This document shows, in pieces, positions 24,564-33,799 of a stretch of DNA of 64,000 nt. The stretch is taken from positions 124,001 to 188,000 of the forward strand of contig NZ_ASXG01000154.1 of the NCBI RefSeq assembly GCF_000411975.1, in the 5' to 3' direction. The position numbers were made by a program, and so were the translations under genes. The notes beneath the pieces are model-generated. The model was not told where the DNA came from. It saw only the letters and a program-made list of their open reading frames with translations, and ran no database searches. How positions within the stretch are numbered: the first letter of the stretch is position 1; each line of letters begins with the position of its first letter. The stretch comes from Amycolatopsis orientalis DSM 43388. Its GTDB lineage: Bacteria > Actinomycetota > Actinomycetes > Mycobacteriales > Pseudonocardiaceae.

Positions 24564-25640
24564 TCAAGCATCGAAATCGACCGTGACCCGCTCAGAAACC
24601 GGATGCGACTGGCAAGTCAACACAAACCCAGCCTCCACCTCAGCCTTCTCCAGCGCGAAATTCCGCCGCATATCCACCGCCCCCTCGGTCACCCGAGCCC
24701 GGCAGGTCCCGCACACCCCGCCCTTGCAAGCGAACGGCAAATCCGGCCGAAACCGCTGCGCCCCGTCCAGCACCGAGGACTCCCGCGGCACATTCATCGT
24801 CGTGGACCGGCCGTCCAGCACCAACGTGACCTCGGACGAAGCCCCGGCCACCGCGGGATCGACATGTTTGACCGGCTCCGGCGGCACATCGTCCACATAG
24901 AACAGTTCCTGATGGATCCGCTCCCCCGGAACCCCCAGCGACGCAAGAAGATCCTGCGCCGAGGTCACCATCCCGAACGGCCCGCACAGCCAAAACTGGT
25001 CAACATCCGCAACCGGCACGATCGACTCGAACAGCGCCCGCAGCTTGTCCGCGTCCAACCGCCCGGTGAACAACTCGGCCTCACGCGGCTCCCGCGACAA
25101 CACGTGCACGAGTTCCAGCCGAGCCGGATAACGATCCTTCAAATCCGCCAGCTCGTCCGCGAACATCACCGTGTCGGTACGCCGATTCCCGTACAGCACA
25201 GTCACCGTAGCGTCCGGCGTGGCCAGCAACGAAGCCGCGATCGACAGCACCGGCGTGATCCCGGAACCCGCGGCGATCAGCACGTGGTGGCCGCCCGCGG
25301 TGAGATCCGGCGTGAACGACCCCGTGGGGGCGGAAACCTCGATCGTGTCCCCCGGGCGGACCTCATTGACCAGCCACGACGAGAACACCCCTTCGGGCAC
25401 GAGACGCACTCCGACCCGGGGCCGCTCCCCCGCCGCGGCACAAATCGAATACGACCGCCGCTCGTCCCGCCCGTCGACGACCCGGCGCAAGGTCAACGAC
25501 TGCCCGGGCGCGAAGGCGTAAGTCGAGGCCAGTTCTTCAGGCACGGCAAAGGTCACGGCCACAGCGTCGTCGCAAAGCCGCTCGACCTCGGCCACCCGCA
25601 ACGGATGGAACCCGGCACGGCGGGAAACGGTGGCAGTCAC
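24564..25640 (-). CDS. paaE: Phenylacetyl-CoA epoxidase reductase subunit PaaE
   Basis: 358 residues. Ferredoxin-NADP reductase half: FAD site RRSYSICA, NADP side AAGSGITPVLSIAASLL and WLCGPFGMV. C-terminal plant-type [2Fe-2S] ferredoxin: CKGGVCGTC with the distant Cys in VLTCQSHP. Passes electrons from NADPH to the PaaA diiron centre. GTG 25640 directly abuts the paaD stop; last gene of paaZABCDE. Confidence 0.95.
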   Translation of the reverse strand: MTATVSRRAGFHPLRVAEVERLCDDAVAVTFAVPEELASTYAFAPGQSLTLRRVVDGRDERRSYSICAAAGERPRVGVRLVPEGVFSSWLVNEVRPGDTIEVSAPTGSFTPDLTAGGHHVLIAAGSGITPVLSIAASLLATPDATVTVLYGNRRTDTVMFADELADLKDRYPARLELVHVLSREPREAELFTGRLDADKLRALFESIVPVADVDQFWLCGPFGMVTSAQDLLASLGVPGERIHQELFYVDDVPPEPVKHVDPAVAGASSEVTLVLDGRSTTMNVPRESSVLDGAQRFRPDLPFACKGGVCGTCRARVTEGAVDMRRNFALEKAEVEAGFVLTCQSHPVSERVTVDFDA

Positions 25641-26147
25641 TCAAATCTCCTTGACGTGTTCGAACGGCTCCCAGCAAGACCGGCACCGCCGCAACGCTTT
25701 GCACGCGGTCGCGCTGAACCGCGACTGCTCCTCGGTATCCCACGACCCGCAATGCGGACAAGCCACCCGCCGCACGGATGGCCCGAGCGTCAACGGAATC
25801 GGCCCGGCCGCCCGGCGAGGCGCGTCCCCCGGCGGCGCGATCCCCGCTTCGGCCAGCTTGCGCCGCCCGTCCTCGCTGATCCAGTCCGACGTCCAAGCCG
25901 GTTCGAGCACCGTGCGGATGTCGATCTCGGTATACCCCGCGTCCCGCAAAACGTGCTCGAGGTCGTCCCGCATGGTGTCCATGGCCGGACAACCGGTGTA
26001 GGTCGGCGTGATCGACACCGTGACCCGACCGTCCTCTTCGGACACTTCACGCAGGACGCCGAGGTCGGCCAGCGTGAGCATCGGCAGCTCCGGGTCGGTC
26101 ACCGTCTCGGCGACGGCGCGAGCGTTCCACAACATCGTCGTCACCAC
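25641..26147 (-). CDS. paaD: Phenylacetyl-CoA epoxidase assembly protein PaaD
   Basis: 168 residues. MIP18/DUF59-type N-terminal half (VTDPELPMLTLADLGVLREV, TPTYTGCPAMDTMRDDLEHVL) and a C-terminal zinc-ribbon-like part with CPHCGSWDTEE and CRSCWEPF. Needed for iron-sulfur or diiron maturation of the epoxidase. Begins within the paaC stop region (GTGGTGA), so translation is coupled. Confidence 0.95.
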   Translation of the reverse strand: MVTTMLWNARAVAETVTDPELPMLTLADLGVLREVSEEDGRVTVSITPTYTGCPAMDTMRDDLEHVLRDAGYTEIDIRTVLEPAWTSDWISEDGRRKLAEAGIAPPGDAPRRAAGPIPLTLGPSVRRVACPHCGSWDTEEQSRFSATACKALRRCRSCWEPFEHVKEI

Positions 26148-26998
26148 GTCGCTCCCGGCATCGCCCGAGCCACACTCTGCAGCTCAGCCAGCAGGAAGCC
26201 CATCTTCTCGGTGTGCACCCCGTCGCGCCCAGTACGCCCGGAAACCCCGGCGACAGTCCCGGTTTCCGGCCGTTCCAAGGCAGCCGCCGCCAACGCCTGG
26301 TCCACGACGGCGTCGAACTCCGGCCGCAGCGAAGAAGCATCCACCAGCTCGTCCGGATGCGTCGCGAACAGCTCGTCGACATACGGCCACACCGCGGCCA
26401 GCCCCTCGGCCATCCGCTCGTGCGACAACGGCGTGCCATCGCCCAAGCGGACCAGCCACTGCGCGGCGTAGTCCCGGTGATAGGTCAATTCCTTCACGCC
26501 CTTGGCCGCGATCGCCGCCAGCACCGGGTCCACACTGGACTCCAGCTGCTGGAACAACGCCAGCCGCCAGGTCGAGAACACGAACAGCTGCGCGATCAGA
26601 TGCCCGAAGTGCCCGCCGCCCAGCTCGGCAAGCCGCACGTTCCGGAACTCGTTCTCCGCGCGCAAGAACGCGAGCGTGTCCTCGGTACGGCCGGTGCCGT
26701 CCGCCTTGCCGGAACGAGCCAGCAGCAACCGCGCCTGGCCGAGCAGGTCGAGGGCGATGTTCGCGATCGCGACCTCGTCCTCCAGCTCGGGCGCGCTCGC
26801 GACCCACTCCTGCAACCGGTGCGAGAAAATCAACGCGTCGTCGCCCAGCATCAGGCAGTACGCGGCCAGCCGCGCCCCGTCCACTCCGGACGGCACCGAC
26901 GTGTCCACACCGGACAACGGGTCGGCGAACCCGGTACCGAAGGCCCACCGGGCGTCGTTGTCCTCGGTGATGGCTTCGTAGACGTTGTCGAAAGACAT
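26141..26998 (-). CDS. paaC: Phenylacetyl-CoA epoxidase structural subunit PaaC
   Basis: 285 residues, ferritin-like helical bundle that pairs with PaaA. Typical stretches: YCLMLGDDALIFSHRLQEW, NIALDLLGQARLLL, LAELGGGHFGHLIAQLFVFSTW, GVKELTYHRDYAAQWLVRLGDGT. ATG 26998 opens eight bases after the paaB stop; longer readings to 27346 run into paaB. Confidence 0.95.
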   Translation of the reverse strand: MSFDNVYEAITEDNDARWAFGTGFADPLSGVDTSVPSGVDGARLAAYCLMLGDDALIFSHRLQEWVASAPELEDEVAIANIALDLLGQARLLLARSGKADGTGRTEDTLAFLRAENEFRNVRLAELGGGHFGHLIAQLFVFSTWRLALFQQLESSVDPVLAAIAAKGVKELTYHRDYAAQWLVRLGDGTPLSHERMAEGLAAVWPYVDELFATHPDELVDASSLRPEFDAVVDQALAAAALERPETGTVAGVSGRTGRDGVHTEKMGFLLAELQSVARAMPGATW

Positions 26999-27006
26999 CC
27001 CAGACC

Positions 27007-27291
27007 TCACATGTGGGGAACGTTGTCGGGGATGTCGTAGAACGTCGGGTGCCGGTACACCTTGTCCCCACTGGGCGCGAAGAACGGGTCCTTCTCGTCC
27101 GGCGAGGACGCGGTGATGTCCGAGGCCCGCACGACCCAGATCGACACCCCTTCGTTGCGGCGGGTGTAGAGATCGCGCGCGTGGTGCAGCGCCATCTCGT
27201 CGTCCGCCGCGTGCAGCGAACCCACGTGCACGTGGTTCAGTCCCCGCTTCCCGCGGACGAACACCTCGTACAGCGGCCAGTCGTGCTTCAT
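27007..27291 (-). CDS. paaB: Phenylacetyl-CoA epoxidase subunit PaaB
   Basis: 94 residues: [50 protein letters not shown] is diagnostic. Bridges PaaAC heterodimers in the multicomponent epoxidase. ATG 27291 overlaps the paaA stop by four bases. Confidence 0.96.
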   Translation of the reverse strand: MKHDWPLYEVFVRGKRGLNHVHVGSLHAADDEMALHHARDLYTRRNEGVSIWVVRASDITASSPDEKDPFFAPSGDKVYRHPTFYDIPDNVPHM

Positions 27292-28244
27292 GCCGAAACC
27301 TCTCTCTTGGCCGCGTGCGCCGCCGCGGCCTCCCGAACCCAGGCACCGTCTTCGTGCGCGCGCCGCCGGTGCGCGATCCGCTGCGCGTTGCACGGGCCGT
27401 TGCCCTTGAGCACGTTCTTGAACTCGTCCCAGTCGACCGCGCCGAAGTCGTAGTGCTCCCGCTCGGGATTCCAGCGCAGCTCCGGGTCCGGGAAGGTCAC
27501 GCCGAGCGCTTCGGCCTGCGGCACCGACATGTCGACAAAGCGCTGCCGCAGCTCGTCGTTGGTGTGCCGCTTGATCTTCCACGCCATCGACTGCGCGGTG
27601 TTCGGCGAATCCGCGTCCGGCGGGCCGAACATCATCAGCGACGGCCACCACCAGCGGTTCACCGCCTCCTGCACCATGTCCCGCTGCTGCTGGGTGCCCT
27701 TCATCATGGTCATCAGCAGCTCGTAGCCCTGCCGTTGGTGGAAGGACTCCTCCTTGCAGATGCGGATCATCGCCCGCGCGTAGGGCCCGTACGAAGACCG
27801 GCACAGCGGCACCTGGTTGCAGATCGCCGCGCCGTCCACCAGCCAGCCGATCACGCCGACGTCGGCGAAGGTCAGCGTCGGGTAGTTGAAGATCGACGAG
27901 TACTTCTGCTTGCCGGTGATGAGCTTGTCGGTCAGGTCCGCGCGGTCCGCGCCGAGCGTCGCCGCCGCGGAGTACAGGTACAGCCCGTGCCCGGCCTCGT
28001 CCTGCACCTTCGCCAGCAGGATCGCCTTGCGCCGCAACGACGGCGCGCGCGTGATCCAGTTGCCCTCCGGCTGCATGCCGATGATCTCCGAATGCGCGTG
28101 CTGCGCGATCTGGCGGATCATCGTCTTGCGGTAGCCCTCGGGGATCCAGTCGCGCGGTTCGATGCGCTGGTCCCGTTCGATGGTCCGCTCGAAGAGCGCT
28201 TCGAGTTCCTCCACAGGTTCGGCGCTTTCCAATGTCTCGGTCAC
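27288..28244 (-). CDS. paaA: Phenylacetyl-CoA epoxidase catalytic subunit PaaA
   Basis: 318 residues. Diiron carboxylate-bridged oxygenase that makes ring-1,2-epoxyphenylacetyl-CoA. Helices carry the Glu/His ligands ([54 protein letters not shown]). Its start overlaps the paaZ stop by four bases, so the genes run paaZ-A-B-C-D-E in one operon. Confidence 0.96.
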   Translation of the reverse strand: MTETLESAEPVEELEALFERTIERDQRIEPRDWIPEGYRKTMIRQIAQHAHSEIIGMQPEGNWITRAPSLRRKAILLAKVQDEAGHGLYLYSAAATLGADRADLTDKLITGKQKYSSIFNYPTLTFADVGVIGWLVDGAAICNQVPLCRSSYGPYARAMIRICKEESFHQRQGYELLMTMMKGTQQQRDMVQEAVNRWWWPSLMMFGPPDADSPNTAQSMAWKIKRHTNDELRQRFVDMSVPQAEALGVTFPDPELRWNPEREHYDFGAVDWDEFKNVLKGNGPCNAQRIAHRRRAHEDGAWVREAAAAHAAKREVSA

Positions 28245-30268
28245 GGCTGCTCCTTCGAGACGAGGGTGAGCACGTCGTACTTCGCGACCGAGTCGCCGTT
28301 CTGGTTGGTGACGTCGGCGTCCCAGCGGACTTCGCCGTACTCCTGGTCGATCCGGGGCGTGATCTGCTTGGCCGTCAAGGTGACCGTCAGCTGGTCGTCC
28401 ACCTTCACCGGCGTCAGGAAACGCAGGTTCTCCAGGCCGTAGTTGGCCAGCACCGGGCCCGGCTCGGGCGAGACGAACAAGCCGGCGGCGAACGACACGA
28501 CCAGGTAGCCGTGCGCCACGATGCCGCCGAACAGCGGGTTCGCCGCGGCTGCCTGCTCATCGGTGTGCGCGTAGAAGGTGTCGCCGGTGAACTCGGCGAA
28601 GTGGTCGATGTCCGCGCGGGTGACGGTGCGCGGACCGGCCACCACCGTGTCGCCGATGTTCAGCTCCGCCAGCGACTTCCGGAACGGGTGCTCGCCTTCG
28701 ACGCGCGGACCGCCCTCGACCCACCGGCCGGTGACCGCGGTGAGCACCTTCGGGCTGCCCTGCACGGCCGTGCGCTGCATGTGGTGCAGCACGCCGCGGA
28801 TGCCGCCCATCTCCTCGCCGCCGCCCGCGCGACCGGGGCCGCCGTGCACCAGCTGCGGCATCGGCGAACCGTGCCCGGTGGATTCCTTCGCGTCCTCGCT
28901 GTCGAGCACGAGCAGCCGGCCGTGGTACGGCGCGACGCCCAGCACGATCTCGCGGGCGAACTCCGGGTCGCCGGTCACGACCGACCCGGCCAGGCTGCCG
29001 CCGCCGCGGGCCGCGAACTCGATGACCTGCTTGACCGACGTGTACGGCATCAGCGTGGACACCGGGCCGAACGCCTCGACCTCGTGCGGTTCGGCGCGTT
29101 CCGGATCCGCCTTGAGCAGGATCGGCGACATAAACGCGCCGGTCGCCTCGTCGCCGTCCACGACCTCGACGTGCTCCGGGTCGCCGAACACGATGCTGCC
29201 CGCGTCGAGCAGCGCCTTCAGCGAACGGCGCACCTCTTCGCGCTGTTCCAGGCTGGCCAGCGCGCCCATCCGGACGCCCTCGGAACCCGGGTTGCCGACA
29301 GTCACCTTGGCGAGCCGGGCACTGGCCGCTTCGGCGACGTCGTCCAGCATCTCGGCCGGGACGAACGCGCGGCGGATCGCGGTGCACTTCTGGCCCGCCT
29401 TCACCGTCATCTCGGTGACCAGCTGCTTGACGAAGAGATCGAACTCCGGCGTGGACGGGCGGGCGTCCGGGGCGAGGATCGAGCAGTTCAGCGAGTCGGC
29501 CTCGGCGTTGAACCGCACCGAATTCCGTACGATCGCCGGGTGCGCGCGCAGCTTCTGCGCGGTGGACGCGGAACCGGTGAAGGACACCAGATCCTGCGCG
29601 GTGACGTGGTCGAGCAGGTCGCCGACGCTGCCCGCGACGAACTGCACCGCGCCTTCGGGCAGGATCCCCGACTCGACGATCAGCTCGACGAGCCGCGCGG
29701 TCAGGTACGCGGTCTGGCTGGCCGGTTTGATCAGGCTCGGCACCCCGGCCAGGAACGCGGGTGCGAACTTCTCCAGCGGACCCCACACCGGGAAGTTGAA
29801 AGCGTTGATCTGGATCGCCACACCCCGCAGCGGGGTGGCGATGTGCTGCGCGACGAACGTGCCGCCGCGGCTGAGCGGCTCGACCGCGCCCTCGACGTAC
29901 ACCGTGTCGTTCGGCAGCTCGCGCTTGCCCTTCGAGCCGTAGCTGAACAGAACGCCGATGCCGCCGTCGATGTCGAACTTCGAGTCACCGAGCGTGGCAC
30001 CCGTGCGCGCCGACAGCGCGTACAGCTCTTCGCGGTGCTCACGCAGATGCGAAGCGAGCGCCTTCAGCAGCGCGGCCCGCTGATGGAACGTCAGCTTCCG
30101 CAGTGCCGGACCGCCGACGCTGCGGCCGTACTCGAGCGCCGCGGCGAAGTCGATCCCCTCCGACGAAATCCGGGCCACTTCCTCCCCGGTCGCCGCGTCG
30201 TGCAGCGGGGCGCCCTCGCCCGGCGCCGTGTGCCATCCCCCGGAGACGTAGCTGCGGAGCAGAACCAT
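28241..30268 (-). CDS. paaZ: Bifunctional oxepin-CoA hydrolase / aldehyde dehydrogenase PaaZ
   Basis: 675 residues. Residues 1-520 are an aldehyde dehydrogenase (Cys nucleophile in [13 protein letters not shown], Glu in [24 protein letters not shown]); residues 535-675 are a MaoC-type hydratase ([36 protein letters not shown]). It hydrolytically opens the oxepin-CoA ring and oxidises the resulting aldehyde. First gene of the operon; a promoter and dyad lie 20-75 bases upstream. Confidence 0.95.
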   Translation of the reverse strand: MVLLRSYVSGGWHTAPGEGAPLHDAATGEEVARISSEGIDFAAALEYGRSVGGPALRKLTFHQRAALLKALASHLREHREELYALSARTGATLGDSKFDIDGGIGVLFSYGSKGKRELPNDTVYVEGAVEPLSRGGTFVAQHIATPLRGVAIQINAFNFPVWGPLEKFAPAFLAGVPSLIKPASQTAYLTARLVELIVESGILPEGAVQFVAGSVGDLLDHVTAQDLVSFTGSASTAQKLRAHPAIVRNSVRFNAEADSLNCSILAPDARPSTPEFDLFVKQLVTEMTVKAGQKCTAIRRAFVPAEMLDDVAEAASARLAKVTVGNPGSEGVRMGALASLEQREEVRRSLKALLDAGSIVFGDPEHVEVVDGDEATGAFMSPILLKADPERAEPHEVEAFGPVSTLMPYTSVKQVIEFAARGGGSLAGSVVTGDPEFAREIVLGVAPYHGRLLVLDSEDAKESTGHGSPMPQLVHGGPGRAGGGEEMGGIRGVLHHMQRTAVQGSPKVLTAVTGRWVEGGPRVEGEHPFRKSLAELNIGDTVVAGPRTVTRADIDHFAEFTGDTFYAHTDEQAAAANPLFGGIVAHGYLVVSFAAGLFVSPEPGPVLANYGLENLRFLTPVKVDDQLTVTLTAKQITPRIDQEYGEVRWDADVTNQNGDSVAKYDVLTLVSKEQP

Positions 30269-30286
30269 GCCGACCCTCTCGCCGAA

Positions 30287-30308
30287 TTACCAACCGGACG
30301 TTCAGTAA
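30287..30308. promoter_or_regulatory. Putative paa-repressor operator 1
   Basis: 22-base imperfect dyad TTAC-CAACCG...GTT-CAGTAA, centred about 30 bases upstream of the paaZ ATG, over the expected transcription start. It shares the pattern TTACC...CAGTAA with the site at 30398-30419. The TetR gene of the divergent operon is the likely binder. Confidence 0.6.
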
Positions 30309-30313
30309 TTCGC

Positions 30314-30342
30314 AGGATAGCCGTTCTCCCGGCTGATCGGAA
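30314..30342 (-). promoter_or_regulatory. Candidate paaZABCDE promoter
   Basis: Minus strand: TTCCGA (30342-30337), 17-base spacer, TATCCT (30319-30314). Initiation would fall inside operator 1. Confidence 0.5.
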
Positions 30343-30354
30343 CCCCCGCATTGC

Positions 30355-30383
30355 TTGACACCGCCGGAGTCGCGGCCTTTACT
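30355..30383 (+). promoter_or_regulatory. Candidate paaI-paaK-tetR promoter
   Basis: TTGACA (30355-30360), 17-base spacer, TTTACT (30378-30383). Initiation near 30390 lies just before operator 2. Confidence 0.6.
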
Positions 30384-30397
30384 GTGGTCCAGCTGGA

Positions 30398-30419
30398 TTA
30401 CCGGCCATTCGGTCAGTAA
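30398..30419. promoter_or_regulatory. Putative paa-repressor operator 2
   Basis: 22-base dyad TTACCGGCC...GGTCAGTAA, 25 bases upstream of the paaI GTG, downstream of the TTGACA promoter. Shared half-site with operator 1 suggests coordinate repression of both arms. Confidence 0.6.
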
Positions 30420-30443
30420 GTCACCATCCCGGAGGACTGTCTC

Positions 30444-30863
30444 GTGACCCGCAACGCCGCGCACGCCATGTTCGACACCGACGAGGCGTCCCGCGCCCTC
30501 GGCATCGAACTCGTCGAGGCGGCCGACGGCCGGGCGGTGGCCACGATGAAGGTCACCGAGACGATGGTCAACGGGCACGACATCGCCCACGGCGGTTACG
30601 TGTTCCTGCTCGCCGACACCGCTTTCGCCCTCGCCTGCAACACGCACGGGCCGGTCACCGTCGCCGCGGGCGCGGAGATCTCGTTCGTCGCCGCCGGAAA
30701 ACTGGGCGACCACCTCGTCGCGACGGCCGCCGAGCGCACCCGCTACGGCCGCAACGGCATCTACGACGTCACGGTGCACCGGGAAACCCCCGGCGGCCCC
30801 GAGGTCGTCGCCGAATTCCGCGGCCGCAGCCGCGTCATCGAGAAAAACCGGGAAACACAGTGA
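30444..30863 (+). CDS. paaI: Hydroxyphenylacetyl-CoA thioesterase PaaI
   Basis: 139-residue hotdog-fold thioesterase: VNGHDIAHGGYVFLLADTAFALACN carries the family HGG and catalytic Asp/Glu region. It rescues CoA from dead-end phenylacetate intermediates. GTG 30444 follows GGAGGA. Overlaps paaK by four bases. Confidence 0.93.
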   Translation: MTRNAAHAMFDTDEASRALGIELVEAADGRAVATMKVTETMVNGHDIAHGGYVFLLADTAFALACNTHGPVTVAAGAEISFVAAGKLGDHLVATAAERTRYGRNGIYDVTVHRETPGGPEVVAEFRGRSRVIEKNRETQ

Positions 30864-32149
30864 CCCCCATGACCGCAGACCTCGCCGAAACCGTCAGCGC
30901 CGACGAGCTGGCCGCGCTCCAGCTGGAACGGCTGCAGTGGACGCTGCGGCACGCGTACGAGAACGTCCCGCTGTACCGCAAGAAGTTCGCCGAAGCCGGC
31001 GTGCACCCCGACGACTGCCGCGAACTGGGCGACCTGGCGAAGTTCCCCTTCACCACCAAGGCCGACCTGCGCGAGAGCTACCCGTTCGGGATGTTCGCCG
31101 TGCCGCAGGAGAAGATCCGCCGGCTGCACGCGTCCAGCGGCACCACCGGGAAGCCGACCGTCGTCGGCTACACCGAGGACGACCTGGACACCTGGGCCAC
31201 CGTGATGGCGCGCTCGATCCGCGCCGCGGGCGGACGGCCGGGGCACAAGGTGCACGTGGCCTACGGCTACGGCCTGTTCACCGGCGGGCTCGGCGCGCAT
31301 TACGGCGCGGAAAAGCTCGGCTGCACGGTGATCCCGGCGTCCGGCGGCATGACCGCCCGGCAGGTCCAGCTGATCACGGACTTCCAGCCGGAAATCATCA
31401 TGATCACGCCCTCGTACATGCTGACGCTGCTCGACGAGTTCGAGCGCCAGGGCGTGGACCCGCGGGCCAGTTCGCTGAAGGTCGGCATTTTCGGCGCGGA
31501 GCCGTGGACCGAGCAGATGCGCGGCGAGATCGAAGAGCGGTTCGCGCTGGACGCCGTCGACATCTACGGCCTGTCCGAGGTGATGGGCCCGGGCGTCGCG
31601 CAGGAATGCGTGGAAACCAAGGACGGCCTGCACATCTGGGAGGACCACTTCTTTCCCGAGGTGATCGACCCGTTCACCGAGCAGGTGCTGCCCGAAGGCG
31701 AGCGCGGCGAGCTGCTGTTCACGTCGCTGACCAAACAGGCGCTGCCGATCATCCGCTACCGCACCCGCGACCTGACCCGGCTGTTGCCCGGCACCGCGCG
31801 TCCGGCGTTCCGGCGGATGGAGAAGGTGACCGGCCGCAGCGACGACCTCATCATTTTGCGCGGGGTCAACGTTTTCCCCACGCAGATCGAGGAAATCGTG
31901 CTGCGCACCGAGGGCTTGAGCCCGCACTTCCAGCTGGTCCGCTCGACCCGCGGCCGCCTCGACCACCTGACCGTGCGCGTCGAAGCCCGCGCCGACACCA
32001 CCGCCGAGGGCCGGTCACTGGCGGCCTCCGCGGTGGCCGCCGGGGTAAAGGACGGCGTCGGCGTCAGCGTGTCGGTGGAGGTCGTGGACCCGGACACGCT
32101 GGAGCGGTCGCTCGGTAAAATGCGACGCGTGCTGGACGAACGCTCGTGA
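30860..32149 (+). CDS. paaK: Phenylacetate-CoA ligase
   Basis: 429 residues, AMP-forming ligase that activates phenylacetate to its CoA thioester, the entry step. P-loop HASSGTTGKPTVVGYT near residue 95, adenylate site EPWTEQMRGEIEERF and IYGLSEVMGPGVAQEC, hinge YRTRDLTRL, C-terminal GRSDDLIILRGVNVFPTQIEE. GTG start overlaps the paaI stop; GTG of the TetR gene overlaps its own stop. Confidence 0.96.
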   Translation: MTPMTADLAETVSADELAALQLERLQWTLRHAYENVPLYRKKFAEAGVHPDDCRELGDLAKFPFTTKADLRESYPFGMFAVPQEKIRRLHASSGTTGKPTVVGYTEDDLDTWATVMARSIRAAGGRPGHKVHVAYGYGLFTGGLGAHYGAEKLGCTVIPASGGMTARQVQLITDFQPEIIMITPSYMLTLLDEFERQGVDPRASSLKVGIFGAEPWTEQMRGEIEERFALDAVDIYGLSEVMGPGVAQECVETKDGLHIWEDHFFPEVIDPFTEQVLPEGERGELLFTSLTKQALPIIRYRTRDLTRLLPGTARPAFRRMEKVTGRSDDLIILRGVNVFPTQIEEIVLRTEGLSPHFQLVRSTRGRLDHLTVRVEARADTTAEGRSLAASAVAAGVKDGVGVSVSVEVVDPDTLERSLGKMRRVLDERS

Positions 32150-32736
32150 CCGCCCCCGCCCGCCGCGGCCGGCCTGGCTACGACCTGGAGTCGCTGCTCC
32201 AGGTCGCGGTCAAGCTGTTCAACGACCGCGGCTACGACGGGACCAGCATGGAGGACCTGTCGCGCAAGCTCGGCATCACGAAATCCGCGATCTACCATCA
32301 CGTGCCGAGCAAGGAAGAACTGCTGCGGCTGGCGGTGGACCGGGCTCTGGACGGGCTTTTCGAGGTCGCGGAATCGACGGAAGCGCTGGACGGGCGTGCC
32401 ATTGACCGCCTGGAGCATCTGGTGCGCGGAAGTGTGCTGGTGCTGGCGGACCGGCTGCCGTTCGTGACGTTGCTGCTGCGAGTACGGGGCAATACGAAGG
32501 CCGAACGGGCGGCGTTGGCGCGACGGCGCGAGTTCGACCATCTGGTGACGGACTTGGTGAAGCAGGCCGAGGCGGAAGGGGACGTCCGGCCGGACATCGA
32601 CCCGGCGATCGCCGCGCGGTTGCTGTTCGGCACGGTGAACTCGCTGATCGAGTGGTACCGGCCGCGGCGCGGAGCGTCCCCGGAGGAACTGGCGGACGCG
32701 GTGTGCAAGATGGCGTTCGACGGGTTGCGCGCCTAG
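32146..32736 (+). CDS. TetR-family regulator of phenylacetate genes (PaaR-like)
   Basis: 196 residues. HTH at 10-55 (VAVKLFNDRGYDGTSMEDLSRKLGITKSAIYHHVPSKEELL) and a TetR_C-type ligand domain. Encoded in the paaI-paaK operon by a GTGA overlap, so it probably represses the locus until phenylacetyl-CoA appears, as described for TetR-type PaaR in other bacteria. Candidate targets are the dyads at 30287 and 30398. Confidence 0.88.
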   Translation: MTAPARRGRPGYDLESLLQVAVKLFNDRGYDGTSMEDLSRKLGITKSAIYHHVPSKEELLRLAVDRALDGLFEVAESTEALDGRAIDRLEHLVRGSVLVLADRLPFVTLLLRVRGNTKAERAALARRREFDHLVTDLVKQAEAEGDVRPDIDPAIAARLLFGTVNSLIEWYRPRRGASPEELADAVCKMAFDGLRA

Positions 32737-32740
32737 CCGC

Positions 32741-33727
32741 TCAGTGCCAACCGGCTTCGAAATCGGCATCCGGTATCGCCCGCAGAAACTCGGCGGCGGC
32801 GAAGGCCTCGCCTGGTGCCAGCGCGCCCGAACCACGATATCTGCCGTCGAGGAGCCGGACGGCGGCTTCGACCAGCATCGGCGCGGTCGAGGCGTAGATG
32901 TCGCGCCCGGTCGCGGTGCCGCGGCGACGCTCGGCACCGGAGGCGACCACGACTTCGACCGCGAAGCGCTGAGCCGAACGTCCGCGCTCCGGGGCCGGGG
33001 TGTCCGGGTCGTGAAGGTCGTCGAGCGGGGCGGTGTTCAGCCAGGAGCGCAGTGTCCCGATGTCGAGATGCCGGTCGATGGTGACGACTTCGGAGAACGG
33101 CAGCTCCACAGTGGACTGTGCGCCGATCGGCTCCGGGAAGTCCCATTTGCCGGTCGCTGCCGGAACGGAGAGCGGAGCGAGGACACCGTCGCGGATCACC
33201 AACCGGGTCGCGGTGTTGCGGGCACCGGTGACCCGGGTTCCCGCGGTCGGCCACCAGCGGTCCAGCCCGATGGCGATCTCGACCTCGGCGGCGGCCGTCT
33301 CCGGACCGAGCGTGGCGGTAAGGAGCAGGTCGGCCAGCCCGCCGTAGAACGCCATGGCGGGCACGACGACGGTTCCAGCTGAACGCGCGGGCGCGTCGAG
33401 TTCGCGGTAAAGCTGCTGGACGGCTGGCTGCTCAGCGGTCACGTCCAGGTAGTGAGTGCCGGTCTCGACGGCTGCCGTCGCGAGCGGCAGCGCGGTGTCC
33501 AGGAACGGGCCAGCGCAATTGAGCACTACCGCGACGCCGTCGAGGAGCGCCCGCAAACCAGGTCCGTCGTCGACGCTTGCGGTGCGCTGGGGCAAATCCG
33601 GGAAGCGCGACGACGGACCGCGTCCCGCGACGATCGGCTGAATACCGCGTCGCAGCAACTCGGCGACGACGAACTTTCCGGTGTGGCCGCTGGCGCCGTA
33701 GACCAGAACACGCTGGGAATCTGTCAT
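32741..33727 (-). CDS. Saccharopine dehydrogenase-like NAD(P)-binding protein
   Basis: 328 residues. Rossmann start RVLVYGASGHTGKFVVAELLRRG, then VVLNCAGPFLDTALPLATAAVETGTHYLDVTAEQPAV, the signature of the saccharopine-dehydrogenase/trans-acting enoyl reductase superfamily. No lysine-pathway neighbours, so an oxidoreductase of unknown substrate. Ends four bases from the PaaR-like gene (convergent) and diverges from the AraC/GlxA gene, which may control it. Confidence 0.82.
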   Translation of the reverse strand: MTDSQRVLVYGASGHTGKFVVAELLRRGIQPIVAGRGPSSRFPDLPQRTASVDDGPGLRALLDGVAVVLNCAGPFLDTALPLATAAVETGTHYLDVTAEQPAVQQLYRELDAPARSAGTVVVPAMAFYGGLADLLLTATLGPETAAAEVEIAIGLDRWWPTAGTRVTGARNTATRLVIRDGVLAPLSVPAATGKWDFPEPIGAQSTVELPFSEVVTIDRHLDIGTLRSWLNTAPLDDLHDPDTPAPERGRSAQRFAVEVVVASGAERRRGTATGRDIYASTAPMLVEAAVRLLDGRYRGSGALAPGEAFAAAEFLRAIPDADFEAGWH

Positions 33728-33799
33728 GCCCCTGATTCTGGGCACTCCCGCGCGCCGCTGGTGAGTGTCTGAAAGGACCAGTTGCGTACAGTATCGGAC

